A stretch of 64,000 bases of DNA from Culturomica massiliensis (lineage in GTDB: Bacteria > Bacteroidota > Bacteroidia > Bacteroidales > Marinifilaceae): NCBI RefSeq assembly GCF_900091655.1, contig NZ_LT594621.1, positions 496,001 through 560,000 on the forward strand, read 5' to 3'. The notes under the pieces are model-generated. The model saw only the letters and a program-made list of their open reading frames with translations. It had not been told where the DNA came from and searched no databases. Of the stretch, positions 16,875 through 26,715 are shown piece after piece. The position numbers were made by a program, and so were the translations under genes. How positions within the stretch are numbered: position 1 is the stretch's first letter; each line of letters starts with the position of its first letter.

Positions 16875-19232
16875 TCAGATATATTTTCCCAATGCTTTTT
16901 TCAATTGCTCGATAGAAACGGGTTTTGTTAAAAAATCATTGCAACCTGCTGCAAAAGCTTCTGCCTTATCGGATTCAAAGGCAAAGGCTGTAAGTGCTAT
17001 GATGGGAATGTTTTTGTCCTCTTGGCGGATTATACGGGTGGCCTCCAAACCGTCCATTTCCGGCATTTTTATATCCATAAGAATTAAATCCGGATGTACG
17101 GTTTTGTTCAGTTCGATAGCCTCTTTCCCGTTTACAGCTCTGACTAAATCGTATTCTTTACCGATCATTGCTTTTAGCAATAGAAAGTTGCTGTTTACAT
17201 CTTCAGCAATTAAGATTACTTTGTGCTGATCCATATGTTTTTCTTTATTTTGTATACTTGTTATTCTTTCCGGTGTCTTTCCGTTTTTTTCTTTTCCGTC
17301 TATCGGAATGGTAAAGCGGAATGTGGAGCCTTTCCCGACAGCAGATTCTACTTCGATATATCCGCCCAGATTGTTGATGATCATTTGGCAGATAGACAGG
17401 CCGAGTCCGGAACCTTGTGCGAAGTTATTCAATTTTACAAAGCGGTTGAATATACTTTCGAGATTTTGGGGTGCAATACCGATACCTGTATCTTGTACGA
17501 AAAATTCGATGTTTTTGTCTTTCTGTTTGTATCCGAAACGAATCTCTCCTTCGGTTGTAAATTTTTGCGCATTGGTTATCAGGTTGGAGATAACCTGAGC
17601 CAACCGGTTGTTATCACTGGTAATTGTCATATCCGGCGCATCGGTGTCCAATATGAGCCGTACATTTGACTGTGTTTTATGGAGGTGAGTGTTGTAAAGG
17701 CTTTGGCACAGTTCTTTTAAATCTACGGGTTTCATTACAAATTCCAATGTCCCGGCTTCAATTTTGGAGAGATCCAGAATGTCGTTGATCAATTGTAATA
17801 ATAGTTCAGCATTTAAATTGATGATATCGTCGTATTGCCGGAGTTCTTCCGGGTCCTGTGTTTCTGCTATCAATCTGGAAAAACCGACGATTGCATTTAA
17901 GGGGGTCCGGATTTCATGGCTCATATTGGCCAGAAAAGCAGATTTTAATTTGTCGGATTGTTCTGCTTTTATACGGGCTTCGATTAAAGCCGTTTCCGTA
18001 TTTTTTAATTCAGTGATATCCCAGGCAATACCGATGATAAAAGGGGGTTTATTGTCTTCAAAGGGTACCAGGGTTTTTATGGTATTGACTGTCCGGATTT
18101 CTCCGCTGGTTGTCATATAATCTTCCTGGTATTCTATTTTTTCTCCGTTTGTTAAGAGGCGTAAATCGTCTTCTCTGAATTTGCGGGCATCTTCCGGATT
18201 CGGGAAAATTTCGTAGTCCGTGTGTCCCAATGCATGGTCGGCGAGAATACCGGAATGTTCTTCGAAAGCTTTGTTCCAATACAGGTAACGAAATTCATTC
18301 CCCGTATCTTTAACGAATAGATATACCGGAACATTATTCAGTATGGTATCCATAATAAAATTGAGTTCCCGTATTTTTCTCTGTTGTTGGAGTCTTTCTG
18401 AAATATTGCGTCCGAAGGTCCAGACAATTTCTTTTTCTTCGTCATACTCTTTTACGATATAAGTCGTTATTTCGAGAGTTATGGAAGTGCCGTCGGCGTT
18501 TTTGTGGCTTGTCGTGTATTTTAAGGTTCCGTTTGCTTCCCTGAGATTTTGGATTTGAGTCTGCCATGAATCCCGGGTGATATCCGGATATATGTCGTAT
18601 ATTTTTTGTTCCCGGATATCGCCGCTTAAATGATAATTGTTATAAAACTGGGCATTGGCAAAAATCAGATTTCCTTCAATCGTGCAGGCATATATTTCTT
18701 CAATGGAATTATTGACAGCCGATTTTACCATTTCTAATTTCTGTTGTGTTTGAATAGCTTCTGTCTTATCACGGCAGATACAGAGTACATGGTTGTCATC
18801 CAATGGAATGATCCGGTTTTCGAAGAAATGTTTTTCTCCGTTTAAGGGCAGGGAATGGCAGGCAATACCCGTTGTTTGCGTATGGATTACCTGATCCAGA
18901 TTCGTCTTGATAATTTCGTAGGCATCTTTCGGGAGTATATCCCGTATATTTTTACCCAGCATGGCTGCTGAACTGTTACCTACGTGTACGGTTTTCTCAG
19001 AAGACACAAGTTCGACATAATTTCCTTCGTAGTCCAGAACGGAAAGCATATCGGGCAGGGCTTCCAGCGCTTTGGAACCGAATTGTTTTTCCAGGTTGCG
19101 CTTGTTTTCAGTAGTTACAGACCGGGCACAAATGGAAGAATCTTGTTTGCCGGAAAGATTTTCGATTTGTTTTTCCAGGTCTGCTATTCTATTTAGTAAG
19201 TCCTGACGCGATAGATGTTCGTAGACTTCCAT
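16875..19232 (-). CDS. PAS-domain hybrid histidine kinase with C-terminal receiver
   Basis: A 785-residue signalling protein. An N-terminal coiled coil (residues 1-50) leads into three PAS-like domains (about 50-165, 165-280, 285-415). HisKA follows with its phospho-His in SHEIRTPLNAIVGFS near residue 437. HATPase_c shows DTGIGIAPQN and GSGLGLSICQMI. A receiver domain carries its phospho-acceptor Asp in LILMDIKMPEMDG near residue 718. No membrane segment is seen, so it senses a cytosolic or redox/ligand signal. No separate response regulator or Hpt gene is adjacent, so the output partner is unknown. A CAAAAGTA at 19283 is a possible minus-strand -7 box. Confidence 0.88.
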   Translation of the reverse strand: MEVYEHLSRQDLLNRIADLEKQIENLSGKQDSSICARSVTTENKRNLEKQFGSKALEALPDMLSVLDYEGNYVELVSSEKTVHVGNSSAAMLGKNIRDILPKDAYEIIKTNLDQVIHTQTTGIACHSLPLNGEKHFFENRIIPLDDNHVLCICRDKTEAIQTQQKLEMVKSAVNNSIEEIYACTIEGNLIFANAQFYNNYHLSGDIREQKIYDIYPDITRDSWQTQIQNLREANGTLKYTTSHKNADGTSITLEITTYIVKEYDEEKEIVWTFGRNISERLQQQRKIRELNFIMDTILNNVPVYLFVKDTGNEFRYLYWNKAFEEHSGILADHALGHTDYEIFPNPEDARKFREDDLRLLTNGEKIEYQEDYMTTSGEIRTVNTIKTLVPFEDNKPPFIIGIAWDITELKNTETALIEARIKAEQSDKLKSAFLANMSHEIRTPLNAIVGFSRLIAETQDPEELRQYDDIINLNAELLLQLINDILDLSKIEAGTLEFVMKPVDLKELCQSLYNTHLHKTQSNVRLILDTDAPDMTITSDNNRLAQVISNLITNAQKFTTEGEIRFGYKQKDKNIEFFVQDTGIGIAPQNLESIFNRFVKLNNFAQGSGLGLSICQMIINNLGGYIEVESAVGKGSTFRFTIPIDGKEKNGKTPERITSIQNKEKHMDQHKVILIAEDVNSNFLLLKAMIGKEYDLVRAVNGKEAIELNKTVHPDLILMDIKMPEMDGLEATRIIRQEDKNIPIIALTAFAFESDKAEAFAAGCNDFLTKPVSIEQLKKALGKYI

Positions 19233-19315
19233 AGTTATCGGAATTGGTTAATACGTCTTTTGATCGACCGGTTGTTATTATACAAAAGTAGCATAATTAA
19301 TGAAATTTCTATGTT

Positions 19316-20500
19316 TTATTCCGCCCGTTTTGCTTTTTCCCACGTACCTTTCCCTTTGAATTTTTTGTAATAAAAGAATGCTTTTATAACATTCAGGTTC
19401 ATAAATAGAAAGTAGTAAGGAATGAAAAGAATTTTAATTTTGATTTGTTTGCTTTGAAAATAAGCTCCTGTTGAGGCCAGGATGTAAAATAACAGTTGCA
19501 ACAGAAGAATAATCCGGTAAATAAGCGAGGGTGAGCAAATGGCGAGTCCGGTATTTAACGGGAGTAGCAATAAAAGGGCTACGGGTGTGACGGACCAGCG
19601 TAACACCCGGTGTGAAATGTATTGGAAACTCAGAGTCTTGTATTTGAAAAGGTTCAGAAGTGAGCGCAATCTACAGATGGCTTGCAATCCTCCGGCTGCA
19701 ATCCGGATTTTTCTTTTTTGTTCGTTTCTGATATCTGCCGATCCTTTTTCAATAGCATAGGCAGAAGCACAATATGTAATTTTATACCCCTTTTCAGCAA
19801 TTCTCAGCGAGATCATGAAGTCATCCAATAAGGTATCGGCGGGCATGGGTTCAAATAGGGTGGTTTGTATTGCAAAAAGTTCTCCGGCTGCTCCTACTGT
19901 GGAATACAGCCGTGAATCCCATGCCTTTAGTTTGGATTCATAACGCCAGTAAAACCCTTCCCCTCCTGATGCAGCGTTGTCTTTTGTATTGTTTTCAATG
20001 CGTTTTTCACCGGCAACACAACCTGTTTGCTTATCGGCAAAAGCATTGACAATTTCCCGGACGGCCTCCGGATTGAGCATGGTATTTGCGTCGGTTAAGA
20101 TCGTATAGGGAGTCGTAACAAATGGCACTGCCCGGTTGAGGGCAGCTGTTTTCCCTTTTCTTTCCGGATGGAAATAGAGTTTTATTTCCGGATATTGGGC
20201 CAGTAGAGAGTTTGTATTGTCATTGCTGCCGTCCGTAATCCAGGCGATAGTCAATTTTTGGGGAGGATAATTCAGGGCTTTGCAGTTCCTCATTTTTTCC
20301 TCTACAATCTTTTCTTCGTTATAAGCTGCAATGAGAAGAGTCACTTCGGGAAGTTCCTCTTGCCATTCAGGTTTACAATATGGGTGAAAGAACTCTTTTA
20401 TTCGTACGAATAAATAGAGTAGCATGCCATACCCTACGTAAGTATAGAAGACAATAACCAGACAAATCCAGAATAAAATTTCAAAAAACGACTGCCACAT
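19316..20500 (-). CDS. Membrane glycosyltransferase, family 2
   Basis: A 394-residue GT-A fold enzyme with one N-terminal membrane helix (residues 8-30) and two to three C-terminal helices. Visible motifs are TLLIAAYNEEKIVEEK (nucleotide binding), TDANTMLNPEA (DxD-like metal site) and LLDDFMISLRIAEKGY (acceptor/base region). The layout matches processive or semi-processive GT2 enzymes that build exported glycans from nucleotide sugars at the inner membrane. It begins 12 bases after the LruC-domain gene, so the two are co-transcribed. The sugar is unknown, and no polysaccharide-export partner is adjacent apart from the flippase at 25160. Confidence 0.83.
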   Translation of the reverse strand: MWQSFFEILFWICLVIVFYTYVGYGMLLYLFVRIKEFFHPYCKPEWQEELPEVTLLIAAYNEEKIVEEKMRNCKALNYPPQKLTIAWITDGSNDNTNSLLAQYPEIKLYFHPERKGKTAALNRAVPFVTTPYTILTDANTMLNPEAVREIVNAFADKQTGCVAGEKRIENNTKDNAASGGEGFYWRYESKLKAWDSRLYSTVGAAGELFAIQTTLFEPMPADTLLDDFMISLRIAEKGYKITYCASAYAIEKGSADIRNEQKRKIRIAAGGLQAICRLRSLLNLFKYKTLSFQYISHRVLRWSVTPVALLLLLPLNTGLAICSPSLIYRIILLLQLLFYILASTGAYFQSKQIKIKILFIPYYFLFMNLNVIKAFFYYKKFKGKGTWEKAKRAE

Positions 20501-20512
20501 GAAACTTTAGAC

Positions 20513-22660
20513 TCAATTCCGGTATATAAGATGTTCTTCGGGAAAGATATACCAGTCTGCATTGTCTTTCCCGCTGCTTTTTACCCATGCTTCAAATTGA
20601 GGATATACATCGGTTATTTTTCTCCATTCCTGCGGATAACGGAAAATGCCCGGAACGCGGATACTCCACATGTATTGCTGGGTAACTTCCTGTAATTTGG
20701 CCGGAGTAACACTCAAATTCGTATGCTTGTACCGGGGTAAATGGATTTCTGTACGAGGCAGCCGGGTGCCTACGATTGTAAAATAGTTTATGGCATCCAA
20801 TTGAATGTCTTCTTCCTGAATCAGTGAGGAAAATTCTATCGTTACATCGAAAGAAACCGGCTTGGCCGTTGCGCCTCCCTGGATTGTATTGACGATCGTG
20901 GTCGTGTTGCTATACCCCAGTATCTGATGGGCATTGTCAAATAACGGAATAACCGCTTGTTTCTGTTTTTGTTCCGTAGAGTTACCGTTTCTGTAAAAGT
21001 TATCCAGCGGCAATTCTGTGGAATAGCTTACCGATTTTACGCTCTCTTTTCCAAGACGGTCTAATTGCAAGGCAGCACCCAATTGTCTGGTTGCACCTAC
21101 TGCTCTCAAGGTAAAATGCAAAGTCACCCGGTCTATTCCGTTTTTCTGCGGATAGTAATAACTTGTTGAATCCAGACTTAAAACGATGTCATTCATGTCG
21201 TAATCTCCCGGATTCGGATAGTTATCTTCGGAAGCGAATGTGTAGGTCTGGGTATAGGTTACCGTTTTGGGAAATTCCGGTTCTTCCGGTTGCTCCGGAA
21301 CATAGTCGTTTCCCTGGCTGCATTCGCTGGGCTTGATCTCGATGGTCGCACCCGTAGAAACATCTTCCAGCATACAATTAAACAGAATATTATAAGTCCA
21401 TGGATCTGCCGGATATTGATTGCAACTGATGTAAAGGTTAGAAATAAAGTTTAACGGCGCGTACCGTGAAGGGCAGATCATTTTGTCGATCCGGACTAAA
21501 GCATAGTCATTTCCGTTTCCCTGGATGAATGGGCTTCCCCAATTGGCTGTGGTGAGTGTACCTACTTCCAGCATAGCAGAGTTGCCCAGATATACCGAAG
21601 AGTTTGCCATGGAAAAATCTTCGCTGACGAAAGAGCAGTCCGGAGAAACGGTCAGTATACTTTGGTTGTTCAGCTTAAATTTTTTGATATGGGCATAACA
21701 TTCATTCCGGAATAGAAATGCAACGTCGGATGTCGTCAGTCCGTTTGCATAGAATTTTCCCTTGTTGACAAATAACATGCCGGCAGCATTGGCCGTGATC
21801 CAATCTCCGTAAAAATTTCCTTCATTGATGACGGCTCCCGGATTATGAAATTCCAGACCGATATTGTTTTGCTCGGGGGTACCCAATTGTCCGCCGGGGG
21901 CGATACCCATAACACCTCCTGCCGAATTCCATTTAAATGTACAGGAAGCCGCAGAAGATAACAGTTTTCCCGTTCCCATAATGTAGATATCCGAGCCTTT
22001 GTTAAGGACCGTCATGTTATTCGGGTTGATCCACGTACCCGTAATGTACAGAGAACTGTTGCCACTGCCGGGGAATGTAATTTTACCGGTATACGTTTCC
22101 CGGATAACGTAATTTTTATTGGCTTCCAAGGTTACGTTATTGGGGCCTTCTTTGATTTCGTTTGCGTCTGCGGGTACATTTTCCGGTATTCTTTCATCGG
22201 CATATGCCCGGGTGGTTGCCGGGGCGCTGCTTGTATTTTTTTCCGGGTAGAAGCTGCAATCGAGTTTGTTGTTTTTGATTTCCGCTTCTTTGATGCTTTT
22301 TCTTCCGCCGGGAGTCGTTTGACGGATATACAAGGTTTTTTGAACAGCCGGAACGGTTATCGTTTTTTGTAGAGGTTGTTTTCCGGTACACCAGCCCGTA
22401 GTATACAATACAGCCGACGGATCGGTAAGCGGGTTTTTATCGAAAATTTCAATCGTGTAGAGGTATTGTCCTTCGTACCGGTCATAAGGAATTACGGACG
22501 TCTGAACGGAAGAGGTCGTCGACCAGGTAAAATCACTTGGAATATTCTGGATAAAATAATCCTTGCCCAGTGCTTCCGGGTCATATATTTCTTCGTGGCA
22601 ACTACACAATAGAAATAGTCCACAAAGTATGCATAAAATACTGCTGTGTATTCGTTTCAT
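20513..22660 (-). CDS. LruC-domain surface lipoprotein
   Basis: A 715-residue lipoprotein (signal ending LLCSC). Residues about 25-120 are beta-rich. Residues 180-440 read like a right-handed beta-helix, with repeated short Asn/Gly-rich strands such as NKGSDIYIMGTGKLL and EGNFYGDWITANAAGMLFV. The C-terminal 240 residues match the LruC domain of Bacteroidota, with the signature PGDYDMNDIVLSLDS, which looks like a calcium-binding Asp-rich loop. Probably surface exposed and possibly adhesive or carbohydrate-binding; no catalytic site is seen. It has its own promoter and leads an operon with the GT2 gene. Confidence 0.72.
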   Translation of the reverse strand: MKRIHSSILCILCGLFLLCSCHEEIYDPEALGKDYFIQNIPSDFTWSTTSSVQTSVIPYDRYEGQYLYTIEIFDKNPLTDPSAVLYTTGWCTGKQPLQKTITVPAVQKTLYIRQTTPGGRKSIKEAEIKNNKLDCSFYPEKNTSSAPATTRAYADERIPENVPADANEIKEGPNNVTLEANKNYVIRETYTGKITFPGSGNSSLYITGTWINPNNMTVLNKGSDIYIMGTGKLLSSAASCTFKWNSAGGVMGIAPGGQLGTPEQNNIGLEFHNPGAVINEGNFYGDWITANAAGMLFVNKGKFYANGLTTSDVAFLFRNECYAHIKKFKLNNQSILTVSPDCSFVSEDFSMANSSVYLGNSAMLEVGTLTTANWGSPFIQGNGNDYALVRIDKMICPSRYAPLNFISNLYISCNQYPADPWTYNILFNCMLEDVSTGATIEIKPSECSQGNDYVPEQPEEPEFPKTVTYTQTYTFASEDNYPNPGDYDMNDIVLSLDSTSYYYPQKNGIDRVTLHFTLRAVGATRQLGAALQLDRLGKESVKSVSYSTELPLDNFYRNGNSTEQKQKQAVIPLFDNAHQILGYSNTTTIVNTIQGGATAKPVSFDVTIEFSSLIQEEDIQLDAINYFTIVGTRLPRTEIHLPRYKHTNLSVTPAKLQEVTQQYMWSIRVPGIFRYPQEWRKITDVYPQFEAWVKSSGKDNADWYIFPEEHLIYRN

Positions 22661-22731
22661 GGTATCTTGATTAAAATCCGGACGGTTGTGTTTGGGAATT
22701 TACATGCTACCCAATCTACTTAATTATGTAA

Positions 22732-22762
22732 CAAATATACAATTCTTATTGATTCATTTCAA
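22732..22762 (-). promoter_or_regulatory. Promoter of the LruC-GT2 operon
   Basis: On the minus strand, TTG (22762-22760) is followed after 20 bases by TATATTTG (22739-22732), a good TAnnTTTG match. The leader before the start codon at 22660 is about 65 bases. Confidence 0.65.
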
Positions 22763-22767
22763 GAATA

Positions 22768-23859
22768 TTACTCTTTTTTTTTAAGTAATTTCATTACTAT
22801 CGGATTGTGGTCGCTTCCCGGAAGGCTGGGAGAGTCGTATGTCAAACCGACGAAGTGGGAATCATAGGCAATGAAGTCGATTCGCAACAAGCCTTTGATG
22901 CCTTTGAACGAGTGGCCGTAGCCTTTGCCACAGGCCCGGAAGCCGTCGGTAAGGTCGTGATTGCGGATGTGGTTGAAAGCATAGGAGACCGGGGTGTCGT
23001 TAAAATCTCCGCAGACAATCACGGGGTATTTCGTCGTATCTATTATTTGCCGGACAAGTTGAGATTGGCGGGCACGGATCTGAAAGTTTTCTTTCAGTTG
23101 TTCCAATAGGTTGACGAGGGTGTGGGCCTGGCCTTTCCAGTTTTTTACACTTTTGTACTCGTAATATTTCTTTTTGTTCAGACTGACATTCGTGGTTTGC
23201 AGGTGGTTGTTAAAAACCCGTATGGTATCCTGGCCTACCAGGATATCTACCCACATGGCAGCATTCGTTTCGGAGTGAAAGTCGATATCGGTATGCCGTA
23301 TTATAGGATGACGGCTGTATACGCTGATACCGAAATTGGCCCACGAAGTCCGGCGATTGAAAAACGTACAACGAAACGGGAGAGGGATTCTTTCACGGAT
23401 GGTGGCTGAATCCAGATTGACTTCTTCGCAATGTTCCTGTACACAGAGAATGTCTATATTTTCAAGAGACAGTTTGCGAAGCAGTGCATAGCCTTTCGGA
23501 GAATGGCTGATTTCGTAAAATCCTTCGACATTGTAGCTGGCAATGTGCAAAACTTTTCCCGCATCTGAAATTTCAGGTAATTTTTTCCAGGGATTCTGGA
23601 AGATGGAAAAAAGGTAATTGTAATTTAATAAGATTGTAATTAAAGGCAAAACCAGCCATATTTTTTTGTGAAATCCCCAGAATATCAGTAAAAAGAAGTT
23701 GCCGATAAGAATGACAGGCATAAATAATCCGGAAAATGCAGGTACCCACCATGTATTAGGGTCAATATACGGTGCCAGTATGCCGGTTAATCCCAAGACG
23801 GCCATACCTATGGCTATAGGTTTCATTAAAAGGTAAAAGAAAAACCTTAAGGCAGCCAT
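22768..23859 (-). CDS. Endonuclease/exonuclease/phosphatase-family membrane protein
   Basis: A 363-residue protein with three N-terminal membrane helices (residues about 5-90) and a C-terminal EEP domain. The metal and catalytic motifs are present: ASYNVEGF (Asn/Glu region), VQEHCEE, VCGDFNDTPVS (Asp, Asn) and GSDHNPI (Asp-His). Membrane-anchored EEP proteins of this layout in Bacteroidota are poorly defined; substrates could be phosphodiesters, phospholipids or nucleic acids. It lies between the LruC and GT4 genes on the same strand, with a 145-base gap upstream that contains CAAAGTTA (a possible -7 box at 23972). Confidence 0.8.
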   Translation of the reverse strand: MAALRFFFYLLMKPIAIGMAVLGLTGILAPYIDPNTWWVPAFSGLFMPVILIGNFFLLIFWGFHKKIWLVLPLITILLNYNYLFSIFQNPWKKLPEISDAGKVLHIASYNVEGFYEISHSPKGYALLRKLSLENIDILCVQEHCEEVNLDSATIRERIPLPFRCTFFNRRTSWANFGISVYSRHPIIRHTDIDFHSETNAAMWVDILVGQDTIRVFNNHLQTTNVSLNKKKYYEYKSVKNWKGQAHTLVNLLEQLKENFQIRARQSQLVRQIIDTTKYPVIVCGDFNDTPVSYAFNHIRNHDLTDGFRACGKGYGHSFKGIKGLLRIDFIAYDSHFVGLTYDSPSLPGSDHNPIVMKLLKKKE

Positions 23860-24004
23860 CTTATTCGTTCTTATTGTTATCTGACATGGTGAAATAACTC
23901 ACAATAACCGATTGTGCTTTTGACACAATCTTTCTCTCCTACGCTTGAATTGAGGTTAATGATCGGATTGGCAAAGTTAAGATTATTTATAGAATATTAA
24001 AATC

Positions 24005-25117
24005 TTAAAATATTCGTTCCAATACTTTTTTTATCTGTCTTTCCCAGGAGAGTTCCTGAATGGAAGCTCTGATTCCGGAAGGTGAGACGGAGAGTTGCCG
24101 GTAGAAAGCGATGAGCCGGCCGATGTTGACGGGGGCTTCGTTTGCCGGGACTTTTAGGATGTAAGGACGGTTTTCAAAATCAGTATCCGTTTCCGAGTAG
24201 ATAAAAGGAATACCTCTGGCTGCATATTCTCTGTTTTTCAGGGTTTTGATGTGCTGTATGCCGCTGCGATGGCGTCCCAGACTACCGATTCCCATATCGC
24301 AGCGGTCGAACAGGTTATCCAGTGCCTTGCCGTGTAATGCTCCGTGGAGAATGACATAGGGCCCGAGCCCGGATTGTCCGATAAGGGGGACAATTTCATT
24401 ACGCTCGCGGGCACTGAAAAAGTCGCCTATAAGGTGGAAATATACTTTATAGTCAGGTTGCGTGGCGTAGTATTCTGCCATTCCTTTTATCAGGCGGTCG
24501 TATCCGTGCCAGTAATGGATTTCTGCTACTCCGATGAGATGCAGTTCACGCTCCGGTGTATTGAGGGCGTGTTTCAAGGGGATTGCTTCGAAATCTATAC
24601 CATTGGAAATTTGTATGGTCGGGATACCGAAGATTGTTTTATAGTCGGAAAAGGTAACGATACCGTCGAGGCAACGGGCCAGTTTTTTACGGTAATAACG
24701 GTCGAGGTATAAACCGATTTTCATGCGGAAGGTCACGTATTCCTGGTCGTAGGGATAGGTGGGGATTTCCATGATTACCCGGCACCCCTCCTGTTTCAGC
24801 CGCCGCACCAGTCGGATGGTAAAAGGATTGGCATTGTGGGCGGAGCGCATATATACCAATTTTATTTTTTCCCGGACGACAAAGCGAACGATGGAATCGA
24901 ATTCGATCCGTTTGCTTATTTTGCTTCTCCAGCCTGTGCCGTAATCGGCAATGACTTGCTTGCCGGCCATGCGTTGTTTCCGGCCGTGTTCTTCGGACAG
25001 ATAGCACAGGTAAGTTTCTAAACCGTTGGCTTCCAATGCACGGACTTGATAATGAATCTTTTTGCTGATGCCGTTGGCTGCGTCGAAACCGTGGAATGTG
25101 AGAAAAAGTGCTTTCAT
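24005..25117 (-). CDS. Glycosyltransferase, GT-B type (family 1/4)
   Basis: A 370-residue GT-B fold protein. The N-terminal half opens MKALFLTFHGFDAANGISKK, with the usual acceptor-domain glycine-rich turn. The C-terminal half has the donor-domain block HLIGVAEIHYWHGYDRLIKG, then HLIGDF and HGALHGKALDNLFDRCDMGIGSL (split as HGALHGKALDNLFDRC and DMGIGSL). It transfers a sugar from a nucleotide donor, probably in envelope glycan synthesis. It is divergent from the flippase gene with only 42 bases between starts, so the two are likely one functional unit: glycan assembly and export. Confidence 0.78.
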   Translation of the reverse strand: MKALFLTFHGFDAANGISKKIHYQVRALEANGLETYLCYLSEEHGRKQRMAGKQVIADYGTGWRSKISKRIEFDSIVRFVVREKIKLVYMRSAHNANPFTIRLVRRLKQEGCRVIMEIPTYPYDQEYVTFRMKIGLYLDRYYRKKLARCLDGIVTFSDYKTIFGIPTIQISNGIDFEAIPLKHALNTPERELHLIGVAEIHYWHGYDRLIKGMAEYYATQPDYKVYFHLIGDFFSARERNEIVPLIGQSGLGPYVILHGALHGKALDNLFDRCDMGIGSLGRHRSGIQHIKTLKNREYAARGIPFIYSETDTDFENRPYILKVPANEAPVNIGRLIAFYRQLSVSPSGIRASIQELSWERQIKKVLERIF

Positions 25118-25134
25118 CTGTCGTCGCGTTTTTA

Positions 25135-25142
25135 TACCTTTG
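25135..25142 (+). promoter_or_regulatory. -7 element of the flippase gene
   Basis: TACCTTTG matches TAnnTTTG and lies 17 bases before the start codon. The -33 region would fall inside the divergent glycosyltransferase gene and has no clear TTG. Confidence 0.5.
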
Positions 25143-25159
25143 CCGATATTTTTTAATTT

Positions 25160-26713
25160 ATGGCGGAGTCAAGAGTTCAAAAGAGTATCCAGAATGCAAA
25201 AGTAAATCTAATATTCTATTTTATTACTTTATTTTTGTCGTTCTTTTCCCGGAAAATATTTTTAGATTGCCTGGGGGATGATTTTGTGGGGTTGACCGGA
25301 ACATTGGGTAATTTGCTGAATTTTCTGAATCTGGCCGAATTGGGGATCGGGGCTGCTATCGGTACGGTATTGTATAAGCCGATTTTTGATTGCGACCGGG
25401 AGAAAATCAATGAGATTATCTCGGTGTTCGGCTATTTTTATCGGAAAGTGGGATTTGTTATTGCCGGAGGCGGGATTGCTTTATCTGCTTTCTTACCCCT
25501 TATTTTTGCAAAGACGGAATTTGACTTGGCTTTGATTTATTTTGCTTTTTATGCTTTTCTGACTTCGGCATTGATCGGCTATTTTGCAAATTATAAGCAA
25601 GTATTACTGGGAGCCGACCAGCGGAATTATGTTGTAATCGCCTATTTTCAGACTTCGAATCTCATTAAGACTTTCATTCAGATTGCTTTGGCTTATTATA
25701 CCCGGAATTATTATTACTGGGTAGCGGTTGAGTTGTGTTTCGGGGTGATCTATAGTATTATATTGAATTGGAAAATTCGGAAAGTATATCCCTGGCTGCG
25801 TTCAGAGATTCGCAACGGCAGGTTGCTGCGTAAGCGCTATCCGTTGATTATGACTTATTCGAGGCAATTATTTGTACACAAAATAGGTTCTTTGGTACAA
25901 TTTCAGATCAAGCCTTTATTGATCTATAGTTTTGTATCTTTACAGGTTGTTGCCTTTTACGGAAACTATTCGTTGATTATCGATAAGGTGATTTTGCTTA
26001 TCAAAAATATGCTGGGAAGCACAGGGGCCGGGGTGGGTAATCTGGTGGCGGAAGGGGATAAAGTAAAAATCCGGAAAATATATTGGGAATTGACGGCTTT
26101 GAATTATTTTATTGCGGGTTTGTTTGTATTTGCCGTTTATCACCTGATACAGCCTTTTATTGTATTGTGGGTAGGGCCGGAGTATGTATTGAGTCGTTGG
26201 GTATTGATTATTTTGTTGGGGAATATGTTTATTATGCAGACCCGGGGTACGAATGATCAGTTTTTATATGCCTACAGTCTTTTTCATGATATATGGGCTC
26301 CGATTGTGGAGACGGTCGTCAGTATTTCCATATCTTTGGCCGGAGGATATTATTGGGGGTTGGAAGGCGTATTGTTGGGAAGTGTGATAAGTATGTTTTT
26401 TATTGTGGTTTTATGGAAACCCTATTTTTTATACCGGAGAGGCTTTCAGGACAAACTTCGGGAATACTGGTGGGGTATCGTCAGGTATATTCTTTTGATC
26501 TTGGTTGCCTGGATCATAACGTCCGGAATTATCCGTTATGTTTCCATCGATCCTTACCGGAGTTATTGGAACTGGATACAGTTTGCCCTTGTGATCGTCG
26601 GTATTCTGGGGGGAGTGTTGTTTACCTTCTTTTGTTTATTCAGTGCAGGATTCCGTTATTTTTTGAAACGTGTGAAGGAACGCTTGAAACTGAAATTTAA
26701 AATCAAAGCCTGA
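25160..26713 (+). CDS. Polysaccharide flippase (Wzx/MATE-like, MOP superfamily)
   Basis: A 517-residue integral membrane protein with 12-14 hydrophobic helices. The N-terminal region (FLDCLGDDFVGLTGTLGNL, FLNLAELGIGAAIG) is typical of O-antigen or capsule repeat-unit flippases. The family moves lipid-linked oligosaccharides across the inner membrane. A Lys/Arg-rich cytosolic tail ends the protein. With the divergent GT4 gene it forms a small glycan locus, too small to be a complete capsule cluster. Confidence 0.85.
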   Translation: MAESRVQKSIQNAKVNLIFYFITLFLSFFSRKIFLDCLGDDFVGLTGTLGNLLNFLNLAELGIGAAIGTVLYKPIFDCDREKINEIISVFGYFYRKVGFVIAGGGIALSAFLPLIFAKTEFDLALIYFAFYAFLTSALIGYFANYKQVLLGADQRNYVVIAYFQTSNLIKTFIQIALAYYTRNYYYWVAVELCFGVIYSIILNWKIRKVYPWLRSEIRNGRLLRKRYPLIMTYSRQLFVHKIGSLVQFQIKPLLIYSFVSLQVVAFYGNYSLIIDKVILLIKNMLGSTGAGVGNLVAEGDKVKIRKIYWELTALNYFIAGLFVFAVYHLIQPFIVLWVGPEYVLSRWVLIILLGNMFIMQTRGTNDQFLYAYSLFHDIWAPIVETVVSISISLAGGYYWGLEGVLLGSVISMFFIVVLWKPYFLYRRGFQDKLREYWWGIVRYILLILVAWIITSGIIRYVSIDPYRSYWNWIQFALVIVGILGGVLFTFFCLFSAGFRYFLKRVKERLKLKFKIKA

Positions 26714-26715
26714 TA

